A DNA stretch of 64,000 nt, from NCBI RefSeq assembly GCF_029714285.1, contig NZ_CP121665.1, forward strand, positions 124,001-188,000, given 5' to 3'. Source of the stretch: Rhizobium sp. CB3090 (GTDB taxonomy: Bacteria; Pseudomonadota; Alphaproteobacteria; Rhizobiales; Rhizobiaceae). Both the position numbers and the translations under genes were made by a program. Positions 15,460 through 23,567 of the stretch are shown here, piece after piece; within the stretch, counting starts at the first letter, position 1, and the number at the start of each line of letters is the position of its first letter. The notes beneath the pieces were generated by a model, which was given only the letters and a program-made list of their open reading frames with translations, did not search any database and was not told the origin of the DNA.

Positions 15460-18201
15460 TTACGAAGTGGCGGAAGCTGCATCGATCGCCTCGGATGTGC
15501 GCAATACAGCTTTGTCTGTTGATCGACAGTAGCCCGACAACCGCAGCCTTACCTGCAAAAAGGTCGCGTCATGAGGCGATGTCATGATCTCGAAGCCAGC
15601 TTTCCGGCACAAGGCCAGCATTTTGTGATTGTGGGCAAGAACCAAACCTCGCACCTCTTGTAATCCTTCGGCGCCCGCAAACTCCAGAAGCTGCCGCAAG
15701 AGAGCGGTTCCCAAGCCAATATGTTGGCAATCGCTTCGGACCAACAGACCGAAATCGCCCCACTCTCTGCTGACATCAGTGGCGAGCCGTGCGACACCGA
15801 CGATCCCGCCGCCGCGATCGATCGCTATTAATGCCATCTCCCGTTCGTAATCGATATGGGTCATGCGAACGATCGCCGCCTGGGAGAGTTTTGCCTGTCC
15901 AAAGAACCGCATTCGCAAGTCGTCCCCCGCTGTCAACTCGAGCATGGCCGCATAGGCCTTGGCGTCCATGGGGCGGATTGGGCGGAAGACGAAGTCCTGA
16001 CCGCCCACACTGATTTGTCTCGTCCATTCGCTCGGGTATGGCCTGATGACAAGGCTGCGGTTTGGCACCGCATCATGCAGCCGAGAAGGATCAATCTCTA
16101 TGCGCGCATCGATCGCAATGGCGGTTTGATGTCCGACCGACAGCGGATTGATGTCGAACGCACGAACGAACGGGAAATCAACAGCCATTTGCGACAAAGC
16201 CAGGAGAACGCTTTTGACAATGTTCAGATTTGCGGGCCGGATGTGACGAAAGCCATGCAGCAGACGTTCTATTCGGGTTGCATTTATCAAATCGGTCGCC
16301 GAACCGTCGTCGAGCGGCGGCAAACCGACTGCGATATCATCCACCTGTTCGACGCCGATGCCCCCGGCGCCAAAGGCAATCGTTGGGCCGAAAACCTTGT
16401 CGACCGAGAGGCCGGCGAACAGCTCAAGACCATTGTCTATCTTGATCATCGGCTGGAGAACGAACCCCTCCACCTGATCAGCGAGCCCGGCGGCGGCCGC
16501 CGACGCCGCGATGGAGCGCGCGGCCCGACGGGCGCCGGCGCGCGTCGTGATGTCGAGCATTACGCCGCCGATATCGGATTTGTGCGTAATGGATCGTGAT
16601 AGAAGCTTGACAACGATGGACGGATACCGGTGCAGCAACTCCGCAGCAACCTGCTCGACGGCGGCAACGTTTTTAGCGACGACGCATTCGGCAACAGGTA
16701 TCTCGTAAAAGCCAAGGACGGCTTTCGCCTCGACTTCCGTCAGCATCGTTCGCGATTGCTTTGCCACTTCCTCGAAAACACGCATCGCCCCGTCGCGATC
16801 GAACCGGAGCGGCGTAGTGGTCGCGACGTGGGTCAATTGTTCCTGCCGTCGTCCCCATTGTCCAAGAACATGCAGTGCCGTGATCGCATCTTCGGGCAAG
16901 CCATAGTCCGGGATGCCGGCGTTGCACAGGATTTGCCGGCCTTCGCGACTTGCGCTGCCGCCGAGCAGACAGCTCAACAGACGTTTGTGCGGCCAGTCGG
17001 GTGCCTGCACCGTCGAGATGATCGCCGACGCGACCTCTGCCGGCGGCGCGGCCTGTACCGGGCAATACAAAGCCAGCACCACGTCAACCGCCGGATCGAG
17101 CGCGACCGCATGAATGGCCGCGGCGATCCGATCGGGCGATGCATCCCCTAGAACATCGACCGGATTGCTTTTCGACCAGCCATTGGGAAACAGGTCATCG
17201 AGGCTTGCCATCGTCCGATCCGCCAATGGCGCCAAGGCCTCACCGTGATCGAGGAGACCGTCGACGGCAAGAACCCCTGCTCCACCGCCATTCGTTACAA
17301 TTCCCACCCGGGCCGACGTAAGTGGCGGCACCTTGGCCGTGATCTCCGCGGCAGCGAATAATTCTGAGAGCGCAGTGACCCGAACAATGCCGGCGCGTTT
17401 CAGGATCGCATCGATAACGCGCGGCTCTCCTGTGAGCGCGCCGGTATGGGTTGCGGCCGCCTTTGCCGCTGCCTTATGCCGGCCGGGAACAATAGCTATC
17501 AACGGCTTCAGCCGGCCCGCCGCCCGGGCTGCGGAGACAAACTTCCTCGGGTTGACGATCGATTCGAGATAGATGATGATCGCAGACGTTTCGTGGTCTC
17601 CCGCCAGGAGATCGATCCCGTCGCCGATGTCGACATCGATCATGTCGCCGAGCGACAGTACCTGAGAAAAGCCGATGCCGCGTTCGCTTGCCCAATCGAG
17701 AAGCGAACTGACAATCGCACCGGATTGAGACAGCAGCCCAATCTTGCCAGGGCTTGCGCCCGTGAGCACGAAGCTGGCGTTCAATTTCGACCCCGGAAGG
17801 ATCAGGCCGACTACATTCGGTCCGAATATCCGCAGGCCGTAAGGCTTGCTGGCGGCGAGCGCCGCCTCCTTCAGACCGTTTTCTGTCGTCAATCCAGCAC
17901 TTGCGACGACGGCAATTTTCGTTCCCTTCTCCCCGAGTTCGCGCAGAATGGATGGTACGGTCGGGGCCGGTGTTGCGACCACAGCAATGTCTGGAGTGTC
18001 GGGTAGCTCAGACACGCGTACATAACATTTGCGTTGCAGAATCTGCTGGTGTTTTGGATTGACGGGCCAGACCTCCCCTATAAAGCCGCCATCAATCACG
18101 TTCTGCAGTATTTTCGTACCGATGGCACCGGCCCGGTTCGAGGCGCCAATGACGGCCACCGACCTGGGACGGAAAAGAGGCGCGAGATTCTTGATGGACA
18201 T
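15460..18201 (-). CDS. ACD-GNAT protein: ADP-forming acyl-CoA synthetase-like with C-terminal acetyltransferase (Pat type)
   Basis: Protein of 913 residues built like YfiQ/PatZ. CoA-binding Rossmann domain at about 5-130 (SVAVIGASNRAGAIGTKIL). A succinyl-CoA synthetase-like flavodoxin domain follows, with GLLSQSGAIVSSLLDWA and the TNGGGAGVL loop. An ATP-grasp domain covers about 480-700 (EIPVAECVVAKN, VVKLLSRSITHKSDIGGV). A GNAT acetyltransferase closes the protein at about 725-890 (RPIRPMDAKAYAAML, GLLVRSDCQHIGLGTALL with the acetyl-CoA loop). Such proteins acetylate lysines of acetyl-CoA synthetase and other enzymes, and their synthetase half usually acts as a sensor rather than a catalyst. 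Start 18201 (MSIKNLAPLFRPRSVAV) with GGAAGGGG. It lies 16 bases downstream of a universal stress protein gene, so they form an operon. Confidence 0.92.
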   Translation of the reverse strand: MSIKNLAPLFRPRSVAVIGASNRAGAIGTKILQNVIDGGFIGEVWPVNPKHQQILQRKCYVRVSELPDTPDIAVVATPAPTVPSILRELGEKGTKIAVVASAGLTTENGLKEAALAASKPYGLRIFGPNVVGLILPGSKLNASFVLTGASPGKIGLLSQSGAIVSSLLDWASERGIGFSQVLSLGDMIDVDIGDGIDLLAGDHETSAIIIYLESIVNPRKFVSAARAAGRLKPLIAIVPGRHKAAAKAAATHTGALTGEPRVIDAILKRAGIVRVTALSELFAAAEITAKVPPLTSARVGIVTNGGGAGVLAVDGLLDHGEALAPLADRTMASLDDLFPNGWSKSNPVDVLGDASPDRIAAAIHAVALDPAVDVVLALYCPVQAAPPAEVASAIISTVQAPDWPHKRLLSCLLGGSASREGRQILCNAGIPDYGLPEDAITALHVLGQWGRRQEQLTHVATTTPLRFDRDGAMRVFEEVAKQSRTMLTEVEAKAVLGFYEIPVAECVVAKNVAAVEQVAAELLHRYPSIVVKLLSRSITHKSDIGGVMLDITTRAGARRAARSIAASAAAAGLADQVEGFVLQPMIKIDNGLELFAGLSVDKVFGPTIAFGAGGIGVEQVDDIAVGLPPLDDGSATDLINATRIERLLHGFRHIRPANLNIVKSVLLALSQMAVDFPFVRAFDINPLSVGHQTAIAIDARIEIDPSRLHDAVPNRSLVIRPYPSEWTRQISVGGQDFVFRPIRPMDAKAYAAMLELTAGDDLRMRFFGQAKLSQAAIVRMTHIDYEREMALIAIDRGGGIVGVARLATDVSREWGDFGLLVRSDCQHIGLGTALLRQLLEFAGAEGLQEVRGLVLAHNHKMLALCRKAGFEIMTSPHDATFLQVRLRLSGYCRSTDKAVLRTSEAIDAASATS

Positions 18202-18217
18202 CCCAACGCCCCTTCCC

Positions 18218-18655
18218 TTATCGGTAGACCAGAACGGGTATGGTCGATCTTTCAAGCACCTTGCCGGTGACGCTTCCGAGCAGCAGTGAGCTCACGCCGC
18301 TTCGGCCATGGGATCCCATGGCTATCAAATCACATCCCAAATTCGCGGCGGTGTCCGCAATGGTGCGAGCGACATCTTCGCTCCCAAGCACTAAAGTATT
18401 GCAGGAAACGCCGTGGCCATCGGCCCTAACTTTCTGCTGTGCCAACATCGCATTACACTTCGAGGTGGACGTCTTCTCATATTTTTCGCGCTGATTGAGA
18501 TAGTCGATGCTGTCAACCGCCAACATATGAAATGGCTCCGTAACCGCCAGCAGCGTGATGTCGGCTCTCATATCCGCTGCAAGGGCAATCGCCTGCTCGG
18601 CGGCTTGCGATGCAAGCTTGGAGCCGTCCGTGGGAATGAGGATGTGCTTGAACAT
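18218..18655 (-). CDS. Universal stress protein, single domain
   Basis: UspA-family protein of 145 residues. Starts MFKHILIPTDGS with the ATP-binding Asp, and carries the nucleotide motif G-2x-G-9x-G-S/T in GSHGRSGVSSLLLGSVT near residues 117-133, then VLERSTIPVLVYR. It should therefore bind ATP. Ribosome site GGAGGCC before ATG. First gene of an apparent two-gene operon with the Pat-like ACD-GNAT protein. The pairing recalls mycobacteria, where a protein acetyltransferase modifies a Usp (established for M. smegmatis Pat); by analogy this Usp may be a substrate (inference). No FNR-type box was found at the usual distance. Confidence 0.93.
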   Translation of the reverse strand: MFKHILIPTDGSKLASQAAEQAIALAADMRADITLLAVTEPFHMLAVDSIDYLNQREKYEKTSTSKCNAMLAQQKVRADGHGVSCNTLVLGSEDVARTIADTAANLGCDLIAMGSHGRSGVSSLLLGSVTGKVLERSTIPVLVYR

Positions 18656-18852
18656 GGGTGGCCTCCTCGGCCGGGGTTAGATCACATGATGCTCTTGAAC
18701 ATCGAGAAACATCACCTGCTGTCATGGTCTGGCTGAGCGATGACCGGTCGGACACAGTGGTCTTGACGCGTCCGCTTTGATCGCCGGCTCCCGTAGCCTC
18801 GTCGCAGATATTCCATCAACCTGACAGTGAGCGTCACCAGGAAAGCTATGCC

Positions 18853-19689
18853 TCAGTGGCTCCAGAAAATGGGGAGCTTGGCCGTTTCAAGCATAGCCTG
18901 CGTCACACCGCCGAAGATGATCTCCCGCAGACGGGAATGGCTGTATGCGCCCATAACGATAAGCTCGGCAGCCACATCGACAGCATGCTGTTTCAACGTC
19001 TCATCGACGGTTCTTCCGCCGCTGGACAGGACATCCACGGCAACCGGAACGCCATGCCGCGCAAGGTAGGTGGCGATATCCGCGCCAGGCTCCTCACCAC
19101 TGTTGGACTCGGTCGCAATGGGATCGATCAAAGTCACATGAACCTCGCTCGCCGTCTGCAGCATCGGCAAGGCCTGCTGAACAGCCCGAGCAGCTTCCAT
19201 TTGGGAATCCCAGGCAATGAGTGCTGACCGTGGCGTCAGATTTGCAACTCGATCTCTCGGATTGAAGAGCACGGGTGTGGGCGATTGAAACAGGGCACCG
19301 TCCAGGATGCGTTTGCACAAATCCTGATCTTGCGCCGCTTGGCGACCGACAAGCGTCAGGTCAGCATATAGGGCACGCTTGGCGATATCTTCGTCAGCCC
19401 ATGCAAATTCGGTGTAGAGATCCTGGGCATCATAGGAAAGGCCCGATGTCTTAAGCATGTCTTTGACGATCTCCACTTGATCGGCAAGCTTGGCAAGGTC
19501 GCCTTGACGTTCTTCCAGCCAAGCCGCGGAGATGATTTCGGCATAGCCGCCAACCGGCGGAGGCGCCGCCATTGCGACAATCGTCACAGCAAGGTGAGCG
19601 TCCGCGGATTGGCCCAGGGCGATGGCGTTCTTCAGATCCTCCTGAAAGTGATTGACGCCGACGGGAACGAGAATTGTCTTATAGCTCAT
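18853..19689 (-). CDS. Universal stress protein, two tandem domains
   Basis: Protein of 278 residues with two Usp folds (about 1-145 and 150-278). The first begins MSYKTILVPVGVNHFQED and has lost the GxxG nucleotide loop. The second keeps VMGAYSHSRLREIIFGGVTQ, close to the G-2x-G-9x-G pattern with one Gly replaced. It ends in LPIFWSH. Tandem Usps of this length are typical of rhizobial stress islands. The start at 19689 is chosen because the domain begins there and GGAGATACGATC precedes; the frame is open 12 codons further. A full FNR-type box is centred 69 bases upstream. The gene is separated from the next usp by 200 bases, so it is a separate unit. Confidence 0.93.
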   Translation of the reverse strand: MSYKTILVPVGVNHFQEDLKNAIALGQSADAHLAVTIVAMAAPPPVGGYAEIISAAWLEERQGDLAKLADQVEIVKDMLKTSGLSYDAQDLYTEFAWADEDIAKRALYADLTLVGRQAAQDQDLCKRILDGALFQSPTPVLFNPRDRVANLTPRSALIAWDSQMEAARAVQQALPMLQTASEVHVTLIDPIATESNSGEEPGADIATYLARHGVPVAVDVLSSGGRTVDETLKQHAVDVAAELIVMGAYSHSRLREIIFGGVTQAMLETAKLPIFWSH

Positions 19690-19751
19690 GATCGTATCTC
19701 CATGCTTGAAAGTGAGCATAGGCACGATAACGTTTTCAGCATGAACTCACT

Positions 19752-19765
19752 TTGATCCGAGTCAA
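19752..19765. promoter_or_regulatory. FNR/FixK-type box upstream of tandem usp gene
   Basis: TTGAT-CCGA-GTCAA, full match to TTGAY-N4-RTCAA; centre 69 bases before the start at 19689 (minus strand). Confidence 0.8.
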
Positions 19766-19902
19766 CCGCGCAGCAATGATCGCTGTCGTTATAGAGGCAA
19801 TGCCCTCTCGTGCTGGGGTGAACCTCTGATCGCAAAAAACCAGCGTCCCGGCGCCTGTTTCCCCAAGGTCGAATCGTAATCTTCTGTGCCTAGTCGCTTC
19901 CT

Positions 19903-19916
19903 TTGATCAAACGCAA
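19903..19916. promoter_or_regulatory. Degenerate FNR/FixK-type box
   Basis: TTGAT-CAAA-CGCAA: one perfect half, one with two mismatches. Centre 74 bases before the ATG of the small secreted protein at 19984, a spacing typical of this island. Confidence 0.4.
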
Positions 19917-19983
19917 TACCGGGAATCCAGTTCGGTTAAATATATGGACAACCGAACGTATGCGTCGTCAGAAAGGAAGACAT

Positions 19984-20175
19984 ATGTTTCTTCGAGCTTT
20001 AGCGGTAGCGCTGGCAATAACTTCGGGATCGATGGCCCTAGTTTATGCCAGCCACAAATCGAGTACCAATACAGCGCCGGCCGCGCGGGACGATGCCTCG
20101 CAGACGCGAGACAAGAAGCCGAAGCTCGGCTATCCCGATCCTTTCATACCGCCAACGAAGGGCAATGGTTTTTGA
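19984..20175 (+). CDS. Small secreted protein, 63 residues
   Basis: Start ATG at 19984 with AAGGAAG ribosome site. Residues 1-23 form a signal peptide (MFLRALAVALAITSGSMALV, with YAS as likely cleavage site). The mature part of about 40 residues is hydrophilic and ends in a proline-rich KLGYPDPFIPPTKGNGF. It has no cysteine or recognised domain. A periplasmic or exported small protein of unknown role. A degenerate FNR-type box lies 74 bases upstream. The frame is open 27 codons further back, but that part has no ribosome site. Confidence 0.6.
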   Translation: MFLRALAVALAITSGSMALVYASHKSSTNTAPAARDDASQTRDKKPKLGYPDPFIPPTKGNGF

Positions 20176-20273
20176 CACGCCGCCCGATGTCTCCAGTAGG
20201 ACTTTCCCTCCTCATGTGACGGCTAGGTGTGCATGAGGACGGTAGAATTGCGGTTGCCGGGCCTGCAGCGATG

Positions 20274-21386
20274 TCACCCCTGTTGTACGGCTCGGGTCTC
20301 GCGGCGAATGAGCCATAGGCCCGGCAACATCGGCAGCCAGAAGGTAAAGCCGCGAAAGATAAGTGTCGCAGCGAGCGCTGCCTCCGCTTGCACCCCGAAT
20401 AAATGCAACACGCCGACGCATGTACCCTCGAAGGAACCAAGGCCAAGCGGAAGGGGCGCAAGGGTCGCCACGACCGACGCAAGAATAAAACTCACGAAGG
20501 CTTTCGTCGGCGCGATATCCGTACCTATGGACCACAATGTGAGCCAAAGCGTCACCGCGTCGAGCAAGAAGATGCTCGCCTGCAAGGCAATCGTCTGCGC
20601 GAGAATGACGCTGTCGCCGACAATGTCACGTCTGACCGATCTCAGCACATCCGCAAGTCTTTTTGCTGGGCGCCAATCGAGAATAGATTGCGGGATAAAG
20701 CGACCTCGCGAGCGCGTAATAAGGAGCAAAACACCTGCGATGAGGATAATGACGCCGGCAAAGGCAATCGACATTGAAAGCCAAGCATCGCTCAGGTCGC
20801 CACTATGCCATAGCAGGATGAAAGCGACGATGGCCATCAGGAGATAGGCCGCGTAGTAGGAAAGCGCCGCGATCAAAAGCGCCGTCACCGCGACTGCAGA
20901 AGGAATGGACCGATGAAGCAGACCACGGACCACCATGATGCTGCCGCTTAATCCACCCGTCGGTATGGCCTGATTGGCGAAAAGCTCCACGACGGCAAGA
21001 CCGAGCAGATCGAGAACACGTCTGTGAAATCCAGCTTTGGCCATAACCGTCGCCCAGATGGCGGCGGCACATGCATAGGTCGCCGCTTGCGAGACGAGCG
21101 CGATTGCGAGCCATAACGGATCGGCCGCCTCCAGCGTCGCGATGAAAATTGTGATGTCGCCATAGTGGAGAATGAAGCGGATCAGGCCGCCCAGGACGAT
21201 GAGACCCACCCCCCAGCCCAGGATGAGGCTGATAGTGCTTGTCTCTCCGGACAGAGATTCGACATGGTATGGAGGCTGTTGAGCGGACCTCGCGGAATCT
21301 GCTCGATCATCCATCATCTGCCTCCACTTTGCGATGACCGCCGTACTCGGCATTGCCGTCAGATGTTTCCGCGCATGGTTTTCCAT
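20274..21386 (-). CDS. Lysylphosphatidylglycerol synthase TM-region / flippase-like membrane protein
   Basis: Polytopic membrane protein of 370 residues with about eight to nine helices (first at 53-75). It matches the UPF0104 / LPG-synthase transmembrane family: LFANQAIPTGGLSGSIMVVRGL and the closing LPLGLGSFEGTCVGVLHLFGV are the diagnostic blocks. It has no cytoplasmic aminoacyl-transferase domain, so it is a stand-alone integral protein, possibly a lipid flippase. The first 45 residues are hydrophilic. A full FNR-type box is centred 76 bases before the ATG at 21386; no strong ribosome site is seen there and an in-frame ATG at 21353 is an alternative. Its role in an oxygen-stress regulon may be envelope lipid remodelling (inference). 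Confidence 0.85.
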   Translation of the reverse strand: MENHARKHLTAMPSTAVIAKWRQMMDDRADSARSAQQPPYHVESLSGETSTISLILGWGVGLIVLGGLIRFILHYGDITIFIATLEAADPLWLAIALVSQAATYACAAAIWATVMAKAGFHRRVLDLLGLAVVELFANQAIPTGGLSGSIMVVRGLLHRSIPSAVAVTALLIAALSYYAAYLLMAIVAFILLWHSGDLSDAWLSMSIAFAGVIILIAGVLLLITRSRGRFIPQSILDWRPAKRLADVLRSVRRDIVGDSVILAQTIALQASIFLLDAVTLWLTLWSIGTDIAPTKAFVSFILASVVATLAPLPLGLGSFEGTCVGVLHLFGVQAEAALAATLIFRGFTFWLPMLPGLWLIRRETRAVQQG

Positions 21387-21455
21387 GCTGAAGCGGCGCC
21401 TTCATGGCCGCTACAGCAGGAATGCGGCCATACTCGCAAGATGGCACTTCCCGCA

Positions 21456-21469
21456 TTGACGCGTATCAA
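21456..21469. promoter_or_regulatory. FNR/FixK-type box upstream of flippase-like gene
   Basis: TTGAC-GCGT-ATCAA, full match; centre 76 bases before the start at 21386 (minus strand). Confidence 0.8.
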
Positions 21470-21655
21470 TGACCGGCAGGCGACGTCTTCCAGGAAGACA
21501 TCACTGTCAGCATATCATGGAAAATGGTGCGGTGAACTTCTCGTCGCAACGATAGCTTGTCGACGCATTGGTACCGACAGCGGCGCCGTCTCGCCCGACA
21601 AAGTCTGCTATCTCATTCTAAAGGCGCGCCAGTTCGACGTGAAAGGACAGCTTTT

Positions 21656-21669
21656 TTGAGGCTGATCAA
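21656..21669. promoter_or_regulatory. FNR/FixK-type box, one mismatch, upstream of DegP-like gene
   Basis: TTGAG-GCTG-ATCAA; the first half has one mismatch. Centre 71 bases before ATG 21734. Confidence 0.6.
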
Positions 21670-21733
21670 TGCGCGCATCGATCTTCCGATCCATCGTGAC
21701 GACCTTTGAAGGAGGATGACGGAGGTGGGTCAG

Positions 21734-23149
21734 ATGGTGGCGCATATATTCCGAGGGACAAACGGCCGGGATCATGTCCTACAAAACGGCCTTAAAGTCA
21801 TGGTTTCCGCCGTCCTCGTATTGTTCCTGTGCCTCTGTCAGGCTGGCGCGGCCTCCTTGGAGCAACCGTCCTTGGCGCCGATGCTTGAGCGGGTTCTGCC
21901 GAGTATCGTCAGTATCGCGGTTCGAGCACAAACAGAGTCCGACGATGAAAGCTCGTTCGTGACGCCGCGCGCCGAAAAATCCGATGCCTCCCCAAAGGAC
22001 GCCGCGCCCTTGATGCACATATCCCAGACGACCGGCGCCGGCGTAATCGTCGACGCAGGAAACGGTTATATACTGACAAGCAACCATGTCATCGACAACG
22101 CCATCGATATCAAGGTCACGGTTGCCGGCGGCGGCACCCATGACGCTGCGGTCATCGGTGCCGACGCGGATACCGACCTTGCCGTCATCCAGATCAAGGC
22201 CACTGGTTTGGTGACAGCGCAATTGGGCGACTCACGAAAACTGCGCGTCGGAGACTATGTCGCCGCCATCGGCAATCCATTCGGCCTCGGGCAGACGGTG
22301 ACCTTTGGAATCGTCAGCGCTCTCGGCCGAACGGGGCTTGGGCTCGAAAATTATGAAAACTTCATTCAAACCGACGCCTCCATCAATCCCGGCAACTCCG
22401 GCGGTGCCTTGGTCAATCTCGATGGAGAGGTGGTCGGCATCAACAGCGCCATTCTGGGACCGTCGGGCGCAAATATCGGCATCGGCTTCGCGGTCCCGGT
22501 CGGCATGGCCAAGACCGTCATGGAGCAGCTCATTGCGCATGGTGAAATTCGTCGTGGACAGCTTGGGGTTCTTGTGCAGGACAATGACGCCGACCTTGCG
22601 AAGGCACTAGCGATCAATGCCTCGACGGGGGCGCTGGTCGGCGAAGTTGTTCCTGGATCTGCAGGCGCCAAGGCCGGGATGTTGATTGGCGATGTTATTG
22701 TGGCCGTCAACGATATGCCGATCCGCACTGCCGGCGAGCTGCGAATGACAATCTCGTCCTTTCCGCCGGGCGTGGCGGTCAAGCTGTCGGTGATCCGCCC
22801 CAGCGGAAAAGTTGACATGACGGCAACGCTGACCTCCAGCGTGCCCGTCGCGGATGCGTCCCGCCCGGCCGCGATCGAAGGAGAAGGATTACTGGCGCTT
22901 GTCACGCTTGAGACGCTTAGGCCCGACTCGGATGCCTTCGGAAAAGTGGAAGGCGCCTTTGTGGCATCCACGATCGAAGATAGCAGGGCTGCGGCTGCCG
23001 GCCTGACGCCCGGCGACGTCATCGTCAGTATCAATCAAAAGCCGACACCCACGCCACAAATGGTCATCGACCTCGCACGAAAGGAAAAAGATCTGCTTCT
23101 GCTGGGAATCTTCAGGGATGGCCACAAACGCTTCTTAGTGGTGAGGTAA
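21734..23149 (+). CDS. DegP/HtrA-type periplasmic serine protease
   Basis: Protein of 471 residues. A hydrophobic segment at about 22-40 (VMVSAVLVLFLCLC...AGAA) is a signal peptide with an N-terminal extension. The trypsin-like domain has the triad H118 (SNHVID), D148 (DTDLAV) and S222 (NPGNSGGAL). Two PDZ domains follow (about 275-365 and 380-470); the first has LGVLVQDND and PGSAGAKAGMLIGDVI, the second SRAAAAGLTPGDVIVSIN. Protease and chaperone for misfolded envelope proteins. ATG 21734 is preferred because GGAGGT lies eight bases before it; ATG 21716 has a Shine-Dalgarno directly abutting it. A one-mismatch FNR-type box lies upstream. The long acidic loop between residues 66 and 95 is variable in the family. 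Confidence 0.93.
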   Translation: MVAHIFRGTNGRDHVLQNGLKVMVSAVLVLFLCLCQAGAASLEQPSLAPMLERVLPSIVSIAVRAQTESDDESSFVTPRAEKSDASPKDAAPLMHISQTTGAGVIVDAGNGYILTSNHVIDNAIDIKVTVAGGGTHDAAVIGADADTDLAVIQIKATGLVTAQLGDSRKLRVGDYVAAIGNPFGLGQTVTFGIVSALGRTGLGLENYENFIQTDASINPGNSGGALVNLDGEVVGINSAILGPSGANIGIGFAVPVGMAKTVMEQLIAHGEIRRGQLGVLVQDNDADLAKALAINASTGALVGEVVPGSAGAKAGMLIGDVIVAVNDMPIRTAGELRMTISSFPPGVAVKLSVIRPSGKVDMTATLTSSVPVADASRPAAIEGEGLLALVTLETLRPDSDAFGKVEGAFVASTIEDSRAAAAGLTPGDVIVSINQKPTPTPQMVIDLARKEKDLLLLGIFRDGHKRFLVVR

Positions 23150-23297
23150 GTTGGACAAAGGTTTTCCGCGTGAGACCTCATCACTGGATCGAGGAGTTCA
23201 AGACGTTGGTTTACGTTGGCATTGGATGTCACCATCCGCTCTCCGCCAACGCCCGCACGGGCATTCTCCATCATTCCGGTGCCATCATAGCCCGGGA

Positions 23298-23311
23298 TTG
23301 ATCTCAATCAA
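23298..23311. promoter_or_regulatory. FNR/FixK-type box upstream of small ORF and site-2 protease
   Basis: Perfect TTGAT-CTCA-ATCAA. Centre is 56 bases before ATG 23361, and 263 before the protease gene. Confidence 0.8.
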
Positions 23312-23360
23312 GGCGACCGCAGCCGCTTCGGTTGATCTTGGTGATCGACAAAAGGAGGCA

Positions 23361-23546
23361 ATGGGATGGTGGGAATTGCTCCGCCGGATGCCGTTCGCCA
23401 GGCGGTTTTTCTGCAAGTGCCGATCCGCACGCCGCCAGACAAAATGTCGGCAACCTGCCCGTGCGCAACACCGTTATCTGTTCGTGACGGGTGCCGACAG
23501 CTCCGCTTTCAGCACAACGGTATCGCTCAATATGACCGCACGTTAA
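23361..23546 (+). CDS. Putative small basic protein, 61 residues
   Basis: A frame of 61 codons starting MGWWELLRRMPFARRFF, rich in Arg and with two cysteines (FCKCRS) in the first third. It starts two bases after a strong AAAGGAGG, which is too close; a second ATG five bases on (23366) is better spaced but opens a frame with no protein-like character that runs into the protease gene. It sits at the exact distance below a perfect FNR-type box where a gene start is expected. It may be a real small protein or a leader peptide of the protease transcript. No family recognised. Confidence 0.35.
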   Translation: MGWWELLRRMPFARRFFCKCRSARRQTKCRQPARAQHRYLFVTGADSSAFSTTVSLNMTAR

Positions 23547-23567
23547 ACTCAGACAAGGGGTTCAGGC

